From Candidatus Micrarchaeaceae archaeon (GTDB lineage: Archaea > Micrarchaeota > Micrarchaeia > Micrarchaeales > Micrarchaeaceae): a stretch of DNA of 64,000 nt. The first letter of the stretch is position 1. Each line of letters opens with the position of its first letter. Below, one piece after another: positions 58,080 through 64,000 of the stretch. The stretch is taken from positions 96,952 to 160,951 of the forward strand of contig DAIDAC010000002.1 of NCBI GenBank assembly GCA_027310825.1, written 5' to 3'. A program made the position numbers and the translations under genes. The notes below the pieces were generated by a model. The model was not told the origin of the DNA. It worked only from the letters and a program-made list of their open reading frames with translations, and ran no database searches.

Positions 58080-58281
58080 ACTAACCTGGAACAAAAAGAA
58101 ATTGCTCAAAGACTTAAAGGAGGCTAAAAGAAGGAACCGAATAGGAAACCGGCAGTTTATCGATTTTAGAGTTGCATGGCTAAAGCGAACAAGCAACACG
58201 GATTGGAGCAAAAGGCAGAAGTTAATAATCGACGAGGTTTACAAGTCTAACAGAAAGCTAAAACTCAATACCAAACGATGA
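58072..58281 (+). CDS. Small basic helical partner protein of the cassette, 69 aa
   Basis: Not recognised. Highly basic (KKKLLKDLKEAKRRNRIGN; VAWLKRTSNTDWSKRQK) with predicted helices and two Trp. TTG at 58072 is preferred as start because AGGTGA lies five bases upstream; GTG at 58063 is within that signal. It overlaps the nucleotidyltransferase gene and ends two bases before the right repeat. Position and coupling suggest that the two proteins act as a pair, perhaps antitoxin-toxin or a target-binding subunit. Confidence 0.65.
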   Translation: MFKLTWNKKKLLKDLKEAKRRNRIGNRQFIDFRVAWLKRTSNTDWSKRQKLIIDEVYKSNRKLKLNTKR

Positions 58282-58283
58282 GG

Positions 58284-58347
58284 GATAATCGCCTAAGCAG
58301 ACTTTTAGTTTATATTTTTTATTTTATTTTTCTTTTTCTTGTTTTTA
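58284..58347 (+). repeat. 64-bp direct repeat, right copy
   Basis: Identical to 57355-57418. Here it forms an orphan copy of the TRAM tail (ATA ATC GCC TAA) and terminator, out of any reading frame, serving as terminator for the cassette. Confidence 0.97.
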
Positions 58348-58408
58348 ATTCGGCAGCGGAGCGGTCGAAAACCGTAAACCTTTGTTCTGGTTTTGACGGC
58401 ATCAGCAA

Positions 58409-58423
58409 CGTATAAATATCTGG
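58409..58423 (+). promoter_or_regulatory. Box A promoter (TAAATATC type)
   Basis: CGTATAAATATCTGG lies about 26 bases before a predicted start near 58441 and ahead of the ATG at 58450, which has GTGA just upstream. Confidence 0.6.
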
Positions 58424-58449
58424 AAAAGCTGAGTCATTGCAGTGAGCTT

Positions 58450-59328
58450 ATGGTAGAAAAGGCGCAGACTGGCAGAGAGCGTTCACACAACGAGCGGCGT
58501 GCAGATCCGTGGGAGCAGAAGCGGATAATAGAATTGACGGCGAAGATGAAGGAGAATCCAACCGATGAACGAGTTCCCTACGAGTTATGGCATTCATTGG
58601 GGCGCATGGGTGAGGAAGAAGCCGCGAACAAGGTACTGGAGAATACACTTAAGCAATTCCCGGATTCCGGATTCTACGCTTCAATTAAGGGACAAACGAT
58701 AATGGAGAGCGAAGGCTTTGAGGTAGGACTGACATATGATAAAGAATTCCTAAAAACGCATCCTGACAATCCAGAAATGTGTAGCCATCTTGCTGCTAGA
58801 ATGTCTGACATGAAGGAGCGCGAAGCAGAAGCGCTGGAAATGTTCGACGCAGTTATAAGGGCATTGCCGACGGAGTATGCAAGCTATTCGGCTAAGATAC
58901 ACTTCTTTAAGGAAAAGAAGCGCCACAAAGAGGCATTGCAGGTTGTAGAGCAGGGGATGCGGCATGTGCCTCAGACTGATTACGGATGGACAATGCTGTG
59001 CGAAGAAAAAGCAGACATACTTGCAAGGAAATTAAATCTGCAGAAAGATGCACTGGAGGTACTTGACAGAGGGCTTGCTACGCAGCAGGGTGTCAGCTCT
59101 ACTGCAGTCTACAGCTTAATGGGTGCAAAACGCTCGCTCCTCTCAAATATGGGAAGGCAAACCGAAGCAAGGCAGCTGAATAGAGTAATGCTTCAATTAT
59201 TCCCTACGGACAGGGAGACAAAGAACTTGGAGCAGGAATTCCTCGGCGAAGAGGCGAAGCGACAGCCAGGATACAAATCTCCGGACGCAATATTCCAGGA
59301 CACGTTGAAGCAGTTGAGGGGCAACTAA
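58450..59328 (+). CDS. TPR-like helical repeat protein
   Basis: 292-residue, all-helical protein with repeated helix pairs of about 34 residues. Examples are DERVPYELWHSLGRMGEEEAANKVLENTLKQFPDSGF, REAEALEMFDAVIRALPTEYASYS and HKEALQVVEQGMRHVPQTDYGW. The alternating small/large residue pattern (G/A at 8, A at 20, P at 32) is that of TPRs. Likely a scaffold. ATG at 58450 is fixed by its promoter and GTGA; the TTG-started longer frame begins upstream of the box A. Followed 17 bases later by the TraB-like gene. Confidence 0.8.
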   Translation: MVEKAQTGRERSHNERRADPWEQKRIIELTAKMKENPTDERVPYELWHSLGRMGEEEAANKVLENTLKQFPDSGFYASIKGQTIMESEGFEVGLTYDKEFLKTHPDNPEMCSHLAARMSDMKEREAEALEMFDAVIRALPTEYASYSAKIHFFKEKKRHKEALQVVEQGMRHVPQTDYGWTMLCEEKADILARKLNLQKDALEVLDRGLATQQGVSSTAVYSLMGAKRSLLSNMGRQTEARQLNRVMLQLFPTDRETKNLEQEFLGEEAKRQPGYKSPDAIFQDTLKQLRGN

Positions 59329-59345
59329 TTCGAACAAGTGATCTG

Positions 59346-60680
59346 GTGGGGGAAACGAAGGAGCAAACACACGCCACAAAGGTCTACCTATTCCCATCGA
59401 TGCATGACGACGAAAAGGAAGGAGGGCAGGTAAAGGCGGTAATAGACCGATTGAAGAAGAGCAGAAGCCTTATTGTGCTTTTCGAGGCTCCGGACGACGG
59501 CAAACTCGAACAGGCAATCCAAAAAGCGAAGCTGACAAACCCCCACGAGTTCTCCAGAACCAAGGAGGGCGAGCGCTTCGCCTTTCCAAAGGCAACGTCG
59601 CTGGTCCTGAAAGCGTTTTCAGATGCAGAGAGCGAAGGTGTGCCTGTAAAGGCCATAGACATATCAAAGACCGATCCGGCATTCAACTACTACCTGACAA
59701 AGGAGAAGCAGGTATCGCTTCTTATAGGCAGGCACGCAGTGCAGCCTCTTCCTCTGGGTCGCGGCTTGAAGCGCTGGGCAATTGATTGCATACCTGTCTA
59801 CGCAGCCCAGGCTGATTCGCTTGACATAAGGAACACAATCATGCTCAGAAACATAGTGGGAGCATGCCAAAATGGCAATCCTGCATCAATCCTTGTATTT
59901 ACCGGAGCGGCGCACGCTCTTGAACTGGAAAGCGCGCTAAGCAAAAACGGCATAGAAGCAGAGGTGCTCCATGAAGAGGGATGGGAGCAGAAACTAGCGA
60001 AAGCCGAATACTTGAACAAGGGCTATCTAGCAGCGCAGATTCTCGGCGGTGGAAAGACCGTATCAGCAGATGTCAGATTTCAGGTGACTGACGGCCATGT
60101 AGAGGGCGTGACAGTCACTGAGAAAAAGTCCATGCCAAAGAACATAGACCTGGTCAACGACGTAGAGCTCCCTATGCTGAAACTGGCGGCAAACACCGGT
60201 TTCGTTAAGGTTTTTCACTCGGAGATGGACGGAGCGATGTTCACAAAACTATGCAGCTTCCAAAATTCAGACGACATAACCAAGTTTTACAGGCGGAATG
60301 TCTCAACGCCGTACGCCATCAATCTTCTGAAGAGGTTTGGGGCAGCTGCAGGCAGCTTAGTGGCTTCGCTTACAGGCCTGACGCTTACGTTTATAGCAGT
60401 GCACATATCCGGCCCTGACGCTGCGGCGATGGAAACTGCAGGATGGACGCTTGTCGGCGGCGGCGTGGCGACTTCGACAGTATCGCTTTTGAGGTCGCAG
60501 AAGAGGCTTGCAAAGACCGGAGAGCGGATTGTTGCACACTTGGTTGAAGCGAGGGACAGCGTCGAGACAACGCCGAATGAAAAGAACATAGTCAAGGAAA
60601 TGCTGAGAGGATTCGACCCTGACGGAAAGATAGAAAGAAGGGTCGCGGCAAAGGCGCAGAAGTCCAAGTCGGTTAACTAG
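59346..60680 (+). CDS. TraB/TIKI-like protein with C-terminal membrane helices
   Basis: Residues 10-35 (KVYLFPSMHDDEKEGGQ) with a His, LIVLFEAPDD with Glu, and FTGAAHALELESALSKNGIEAE with a second G-x2-H follow the motif order of the TraB/PrgY/TIKI superfamily (putative metallopeptidases). A later pair of hydrophobic segments (about 337-358 and 367-388) anchors it, with a basic tail. GTG start at 59346 with GTGATC a few bases upstream. Probably co-transcribed with the TPR-like gene. Family assignment is by motif only. Confidence 0.55.
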   Translation: MGETKEQTHATKVYLFPSMHDDEKEGGQVKAVIDRLKKSRSLIVLFEAPDDGKLEQAIQKAKLTNPHEFSRTKEGERFAFPKATSLVLKAFSDAESEGVPVKAIDISKTDPAFNYYLTKEKQVSLLIGRHAVQPLPLGRGLKRWAIDCIPVYAAQADSLDIRNTIMLRNIVGACQNGNPASILVFTGAAHALELESALSKNGIEAEVLHEEGWEQKLAKAEYLNKGYLAAQILGGGKTVSADVRFQVTDGHVEGVTVTEKKSMPKNIDLVNDVELPMLKLAANTGFVKVFHSEMDGAMFTKLCSFQNSDDITKFYRRNVSTPYAINLLKRFGAAAGSLVASLTGLTLTFIAVHISGPDAAAMETAGWTLVGGGVATSTVSLLRSQKRLAKTGERIVAHLVEARDSVETTPNEKNIVKEMLRGFDPDGKIERRVAAKAQKSKSVN

Positions 60681-60730
60681 GCAATACGCACATCTTTAAT
60701 CCTATCAATCCATACAAGTATGTGATATTC

Positions 60731-61060
60731 ATGAGCGACAGAAGCACTTCGGTGACGCACAGAAGGGTAACATTGAAGCCAACATACAGGGTTGTCAACA
60801 TTGTGGCTAGCGCAGATCTTCAAACTGATCTGGACCTTTACCAGCTGGCAAAGATGTCCCACGACGTAGACTACGAGCCTGAGCAGTTCCCTGGAGCGAT
60901 ATTGAAGCTCCACGAGCCAAAGGCAGCACTGCTTCTTTTCAAGAACGGCAAGATAATCTGCACAGGATGCGACACAGTGAAGAACGTGAAGATGGCGGTA
61001 GACGAGGCGATAGGCCTGATCAAGAGGCTGAAGAACCTGCCGAAGCCAAAGACTATGTAA
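60731..61060 (+). CDS. tbp: Single-repeat TATA-binding protein (half-size TBP)
   Basis: Transcription factor that binds box A. Residues 19-100 are one complete TBP repeat: RVVNIVASADLQTDLDLYQL, YEPEQFPGAILKLHEPKAAL, LLFKNGKIICTGC, and NVKMAVDEAIGLIKRL. The two intercalating phenylalanines are Phe53 and Phe70. Archaeal TBPs have two such repeats in about 180 residues; here the gene ends after one (109 aa), so DNA binding would need a homodimer. No second repeat is found in any frame nearby. ATG at 60731 has GTGAT four bases upstream. Overlaps the convergent gene's end by eight bases. Confidence 0.9.
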   Translation: MSDRSTSVTHRRVTLKPTYRVVNIVASADLQTDLDLYQLAKMSHDVDYEPEQFPGAILKLHEPKAALLLFKNGKIICTGCDTVKNVKMAVDEAIGLIKRLKNLPKPKTM

Positions 61061-61559
61061 TTCCTGCAACAGCTTCAAGCTCTCGTATTAGGGCATCGAT
61101 TTCATGACGTGCGGCAGCCGCAGCAGAATCGGATTCTTCGGCTCTTGCAAGCCTGCGCGCAGCAATCCTCTCGGCTTTGGCATCCTGCTTTCTCTTCCAT
61201 GCAGGATTCCAGCGGGTGCCCATCCAATACAGTCCAAGCCCTCCAAGAGTTATTGCTGTTCCGGTTATGCCGATAGGAATGGTCGAGCTGGGGAGCACAT
61301 AAGTGGATTTTCCAGACAATCCTGCAATCGACACCAGCAAAGTAGATGTCCCGAGAACGAAGAAGCCATTGCTCATGTTCACTACTATATTCGACACCTC
61401 TTCGATTGATCTGCGCCTCTTGGTCTTGACGGCGTGCTCAACGGGATCAAATCTGAGCAGCATAGGAGCAGGGGCGTTCGCTGCAGGAGGAAAGTCCATG
61501 TGTCCATACCTCTCCTCAGCCATCTTTGCGAGGTTCCTTGATCTGAATCGCTCTAGCAT
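61053..61559 (-). CDS. Uncharacterised two-helix membrane protein, 168 aa
   Basis: Not recognised. N-terminal basic region (MLERFRSRNLAKMAEERYG), a KTKRRRSIEEV segment, two hydrophobic helices (about 60-80 and 88-112), then a very basic Ala-rich coiled coil (KRKQDAKAERIAARRLARAEESDSAAAAARHEI). Same layout as the unknown at 52.4 kb. ATG at 61559 is placed by a CCTATAAATAC box A (61587-61597); the longer frame extends through it. Confidence 0.72.
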   Translation of the reverse strand: MLERFRSRNLAKMAEERYGHMDFPPAANAPAPMLLRFDPVEHAVKTKRRRSIEEVSNIVVNMSNGFFVLGTSTLLVSIAGLSGKSTYVLPSSTIPIGITGTAITLGGLGLYWMGTRWNPAWKRKQDAKAERIAARRLARAEESDSAAAAARHEIDALIRELEAVAGIT

Positions 61560-61623
61560 GCTACCGGGAATTACTCCAAAGAAACGAGTATTTATAGGTT
61601 TCTGTATGGGATATCTGTCTACA

Positions 61624-62205
61624 CTATCGCTTAGCCTTAACAAGATCCAACACCTTGTTCCTAAGGCTTGGTTTGTAACGCTTAAGGTAATCATTCAGCC
61701 TTTTCCTGTCGAGCGCTTTGATTATGCCGGGAAGCAGCTCATCTCTTATCATGCCGTTGAAATGCACCATGTCTATGACGGTTTTCTCCAAGTCAGAAAC
61801 TGGCAGCCAGAAATTACCGACCTTTACCAAATCGTATCCAAAAAAGAATCTCTTATCTATCCTAAAGACAAGATAGTTGCTGCCTTTGAATTGCCTGATT
61901 CCGGCTCTTACATTTCTCGACGTCACAACCATAGGATTTGTTCCTTGTCCTGAGAGACCTCTGATTCTAAGTGCGTCTTCCAATCCATAATAAAACGGCG
62001 CGAACGCAAAGCCAACAACATTTAAGTTGCTATGGAAGGTGTATACTCCACGAGTTATCCTAGTAATCTCTTTTCTTGAGAGCAGTATGTGCACTAGGCG
62101 CTTAGAGTATTCGGTACCAACGCCCATGGTTCTAAGTTCCCGAGCCTTGAAAACAGGAAAGTTTGGACTATCAAACCTCTCTCTTATACCTTTTATGTAC
62201 TTCAT
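61624..62205 (-). CDS. abiEi: AbiEi-like antitoxin/transcriptional regulator
   Basis: 193-residue protein matching the AbiEi type: N-terminal winged helix (FPVFKARELRTMGVGTEYSKRLVHILLSRKEITRITRGVY, residues about 17-56) followed by the AbiEi C-terminal fold (FAPFYYGLEDALRIRGL, PVSDLEKTVIDMVHF). It represses its operon and neutralises AbiEii in type IV systems. The ATG overlaps the AbiEii stop as ATGA, so it is downstream, opposite to the usual antitoxin-first order. Confidence 0.87.
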   Translation of the reverse strand: MKYIKGIRERFDSPNFPVFKARELRTMGVGTEYSKRLVHILLSRKEITRITRGVYTFHSNLNVVGFAFAPFYYGLEDALRIRGLSGQGTNPMVVTSRNVRAGIRQFKGSNYLVFRIDKRFFFGYDLVKVGNFWLPVSDLEKTVIDMVHFNGMIRDELLPGIIKALDRKRLNDYLKRYKPSLRNKVLDLVKAKR

Positions 62206-62861
62206 TTTAGTTTACCACGTATATACTTTACCATGTCGTCGAATGAAGGCTCGACACCGCTAAGCACCATTCCTTTGATGCCTCCCTGCCCCTCTAGCGG
62301 CGGCTCTATTGCATTTATAAACTTCTTCAGTTTTTTCTCTGTAATTCCGCCAGCTTCTATCTTGCCCATTAGCTGGTATATGTCATACAGATCCCGTGCG
62401 TAGTGCCTTTCTTCATACGCATTTATCTTTTCCAATACAAAATCATCTGGAGTGAGCGTACGTATGCTCAGCATTGTCCCATCTATTTTCTCGTATGGCG
62501 TGCTTATTGACACAATCCTCTTTTTGGAAGGCACTATCTCGACCTTCATGTCTGTCTCTCCTTCAGATATTGTGATGAACAATGCATCTCCGATGTGTGC
62601 TATTCTTTTAAGCTTCAACCCTACTTTCGCTATTTCCCACGTAATGTTGTCACCAAGAAGCCTGGATTCCTTCTTGGACATTACGTAACCGTCTATGTCA
62701 TAGGAGAATCTATTTCCGCCATAGCATCGCCAGATAGCAGTTCCTCCGTGCATGACGAAATCGTTGTCAAGAGCGTAAACCATCTCGATAAACCTATCTT
62801 GAAGTCTGGCTAACGCTATGAACTCCGGCCTCTTAAGCCTATTAACCAGCGGTTCTGCCAT
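62202..62861 (-). CDS. abiEii: AbiEii-like nucleotidyltransferase toxin
   Basis: Type IV toxin-antitoxin nucleotidyltransferase. FVMHGGTAIWRCYGGNRFSYDIDGYV (residues about 36-61) has the GGTA and S-x-D-I-D catalytic signature; MKVEIVPSK gives the third acidic residue, and FVLEKINAYEERHYARDLYDIYQL is the conserved helical motif with D-x-x-D. 219 aa from the ATG at 62861; a GTG at 62900 would add 13 residues and is leaderless under another TATA box. First gene of the pair; a palindrome lies upstream. Confidence 0.88.
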   Translation of the reverse strand: MAEPLVNRLKRPEFIALARLQDRFIEMVYALDNDFVMHGGTAIWRCYGGNRFSYDIDGYVMSKKESRLLGDNITWEIAKVGLKLKRIAHIGDALFITISEGETDMKVEIVPSKKRIVSISTPYEKIDGTMLSIRTLTPDDFVLEKINAYEERHYARDLYDIYQLMGKIEAGGITEKKLKKFINAIEPPLEGQGGIKGMVLSGVEPSFDDMVKYIRGKLK

Positions 62862-62922
62862 TTCGATACCTTTGTGTATTGATCTAATAGCATTATGCAC
62901 TAACTAATATTTATACCTATGG

Positions 62923-62936
62923 TACAATATATTGTA
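62923..62936. promoter_or_regulatory. 14-bp palindrome upstream of the AbiE pair
   Basis: TACAATATATTGTA is a perfect palindrome beside a TATAAATATTAG box. AbiEi proteins bind inverted repeats at their own promoters, so this is the best operator candidate. Confidence 0.55.
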
Positions 62937-62978
62937 ACTTAGGTAGTTAATCCAATATCACGCACTCGACAGCATAGT

Positions 62979-63590
62979 TCATTTTATTATCAAAACCTCT
63001 CCGTCTCTAAGGGTCTTGAACGGAATCCTGTTCTTTTTGCAGTATGCCACTTCTTTGTCGACGTCCTTTGACTCCGGGTGGTCTGACTTGTAGTGCGGCA
63101 TCACCGCGAAGTCGATAAGGCCAAGCCCGTCCCAAAGGACTTTCTTGACACGGTAAGGAGTTATTGTAGGATCATCCACTATTGACAGGCATTTGAGGGT
63201 AGGGCCAAGTATGCAGCAACCGGCGCTGTAGCCTCCATAGACAAAGTCCTTCCGCTCTATGCCCTTCAGTATTGTGTCGAGGCCGCTCAGCTTCATGGCC
63301 TGCCGGAGAACGAATGTGTTCCCTCCACGGACCCAGATCCCTCCAAGGCGGTCAAGCTTCCTTTTCAGGGCTTTGCTCTTGCCGAAGTATTTGCGGAGAT
63401 CAAGCATCTCGACCTTTATCCCAAGATCAGAGAGCTCTTTCATTACTATGGCGTTACGCTCTTTCCAAACCTGGGGCTCGACATAGTCAAATGCATTAGG
63501 CACGAATCCGATGGTTTTGCCTTTTGGAATCATTCTTTTCAGTTGCGCGGCCTTGTTCCCAATCCTGTACGACGATAAGTAATACTTCAT
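62979..63590 (-). CDS. pepE: Peptidase E (family S51, alpha-aspartyl dipeptidase-like)
   Basis: Cytosolic serine peptidase of the GATase-like fold. The nucleophile elbow is YGGYSAGCCIL (Ser122), preceded by GIWVRGGNTFVLR. The active-site His is in VMPHYKSDHPES (His166 or 171). PNAFDY near 31-36 is the usual N-terminal part. 203 aa, normal. It cleaves N-terminal aspartyl dipeptides in known members, but cyanophycinase-like relatives exist. It is followed in divergent direction by a small-protein gene. Confidence 0.92.
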   Translation of the reverse strand: MKYYLSSYRIGNKAAQLKRMIPKGKTIGFVPNAFDYVEPQVWKERNAIVMKELSDLGIKVEMLDLRKYFGKSKALKRKLDRLGGIWVRGGNTFVLRQAMKLSGLDTILKGIERKDFVYGGYSAGCCILGPTLKCLSIVDDPTITPYRVKKVLWDGLGLIDFAVMPHYKSDHPESKDVDKEVAYCKKNRIPFKTLRDGEVLIIK

Positions 63591-63649
63591 GCTATAGACT
63601 CAGAAGAAGGGCTTTTAAGAGTTGCCTGCCATTTTATTATGGTGGAACG

Positions 63650-63820
63650 ATGACGGCACCACATGCAAAGGCTCAGCACAAACAGCACATAAGGCCAGAA
63701 GTCGACGTAAAGACATTGACATATCAAGAAAGGGTCATCCTTCTGTACCTTCGAAGAAGTGTAACGCTCTCGCTGCCTCTAATTTTGCTCATCAATGCTG
63801 AACCATCTCATCATAATTAA
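63650..63820 (+). CDS. Small uncharacterised protein, 56 aa
   Basis: Not recognised. Polar His/Lys-rich N-terminus (APHAKAQHKQHIRPE), then a helix-like TYQERVILLYLRRSV and a short hydrophobic stretch (LSLPLILLINA) near the C-terminus. GGTGGA three bases before the ATG and a GCTTTTAAGAG box A (about 63611-63621) support expression. An upstream in-frame start lies inside the peptidase E gene and is rejected. Confidence 0.6.
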   Translation: MTAPHAKAQHKQHIRPEVDVKTLTYQERVILLYLRRSVTLSLPLILLINAEPSHHN

Positions 63821-63855
63821 TGCGGATTTTTATTATTAACTAGCTGAGTATATTT

Positions 63856-64000
63856 ATGGCTAGGCGGCATCACCATAGATATCATAGATACCATCGCTAT
63901 AGCAATCGTTATTACAGTCAACCCCAGCCTAATTATTACAATTATAATGCAAGCTTAAACAAGAGTAGGGGACCAAATTATCTTAAAACGGGAATTAAAA
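63856..64000 (+). CDS. His/Tyr/Arg-rich low-complexity protein (3' end outside window)
   Basis: Open frame from ATG 63856 to the window edge. It begins MARRHHHRYHRYHRYSNRYY and continues SQPQPNYYNYNASLNKS. A TTTTTATTATT box A lies about 26 bases before the start. The RYH triplet repeats and the Tyr/Asn/Gln run resemble surface or prion-like low-complexity sequences; His-rich runs could bind metal. Too incomplete to say more. Confidence 0.55.
   Translation, partial: MARRHHHRYHRYHRYSNRYYSQPQPNYYNYNASLNKSRGPNYLKTGIK

Larger units (their letters stand above)
57355..58347. mobile_element. Repeat-bounded two-gene cassette inserted at TRAM 3' end
   Basis: A 929-bp unit (one repeat copy plus about 865 bases) lies between perfect 64-bp direct repeats. 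The left copy completes the TRAM gene and its terminator, and the right copy repeats them. Inside are an AT-rich nucleotidyltransferase-like gene and a small basic gene with Ile/Lys/Asn-rich codon use unlike neighbours. No integrase or transposase is present. The layout is that of integration at a gene's 3' end where the element carries a copy of the target end. A tandem duplication with later change is the alternative. Confidence 0.75.

Noticed and set aside
57376..58347. 64-bp repeat explained as T-tract slippage
   Set aside because: The identity includes 20 bases of ordinary coding sequence and stop before the T-rich part, so slippage cannot create it.
2128..62936. Using the mere presence of 14-bp perfect palindromes (2128, 23596, 57433, 62923) as proof of operators
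   Set aside because: About four are expected by chance in 64 kb; only their promoter positions give them weight.

Overview
The window is archaeal chromosome. It carries a B-type replication factor C small subunit, an RNA polymerase split into H, B'', B', A' and A'', an LSm protein, archaeal type IV pilus genes with class III signal peptides, a TBP-like protein, and AT-rich box A promoters about 26 bases before starts. Many genes look leaderless. Others have a GGTGAT-type Shine-Dalgarno three to five bases before the start. Very tight gene packing, many lineage-specific small helical proteins and a respiratory/TCA fragment fit an acidophilic DPANN archaeon, most likely Micrarchaeota (ARMAN-2/Micrarchaeum-like). 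The lineage is inferred, not proven. By eye G+C is in the mid-40s per cent, with one clearly AT-richer island at 57.4-58.3 kb.

Layout. 0-2 kb: the end of a replicative ATP-dependent DNA ligase, small unknown genes and a winged-helix regulator. 2.2-5.8 kb: a type IV pilus operon (ATPase, two membrane platform proteins, two pilin-like proteins, the second apparently starting at AUA). 5.8-13.4 kb: a J-domain protein, AlkA-like glycosylase, exonuclease-like and nucleotidyltransferase-like proteins, tRNA-Gly, a run of unknown helical proteins and a CYTH protein. 13.5-22.3 kb: secreted DUF4382 protein, parvulin, ZIP transporter, metallo-beta-lactamase nuclease, thioredoxin reductase, DNA polymerase IV, UbiE-like methyltransferase, GT4, peroxiredoxin and RfcS. 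22.4-31.2 kb: tRNA-Pro, malic enzyme, Nudix, sdhACDB, an HExxH protein and a fumarase/aspartase family enzyme. Together these link malate, pyruvate, fumarate and succinate to a quinone pool. 31.2-36.7 kb: proline-rich repeat protein, Rieske ferredoxin, GT2, MFS exporter, three unknown proteins and tRNA-Ala. 36.8-44.2 kb: LSm and the RNA polymerase operon. 44.4-52.3 kb: a pilin-like/kelch-like fusion, a 20-residue cysteine microprotein, a GTPase-dead EF-Tu/SelB-like protein, membrane proteins, FKBP, cold-shock protein, DUF167, FkbM methyltransferase and a P-loop protein. 52.4-57.4 kb: a regulatory-looking zone with two microproteins, a decayed copy of the P-loop gene, two paralogous winged-helix regulators, a PH-domain membrane protein, GNAT and an RGG-TRAM RNA-binding protein. 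57.4-58.3 kb: a foreign-looking two-gene cassette bounded by perfect 64-bp direct repeats made of the TRAM gene's 3' end and terminator. 58.4-64 kb: TPR-like and TraB-like proteins, a one-repeat TBP, an AbiEii/AbiEi toxin-antitoxin pair, peptidase E and two small proteins, the last running off the window.

The strongest candidates for new biology are the half-size TBP, the repeat-bounded nucleotidyltransferase cassette, the microproteins with their own promoter and Shine-Dalgarno, and a TTAAATATC promoter element that here precedes mostly lineage-specific genes. All functional calls come from reading motifs; no database search was run.
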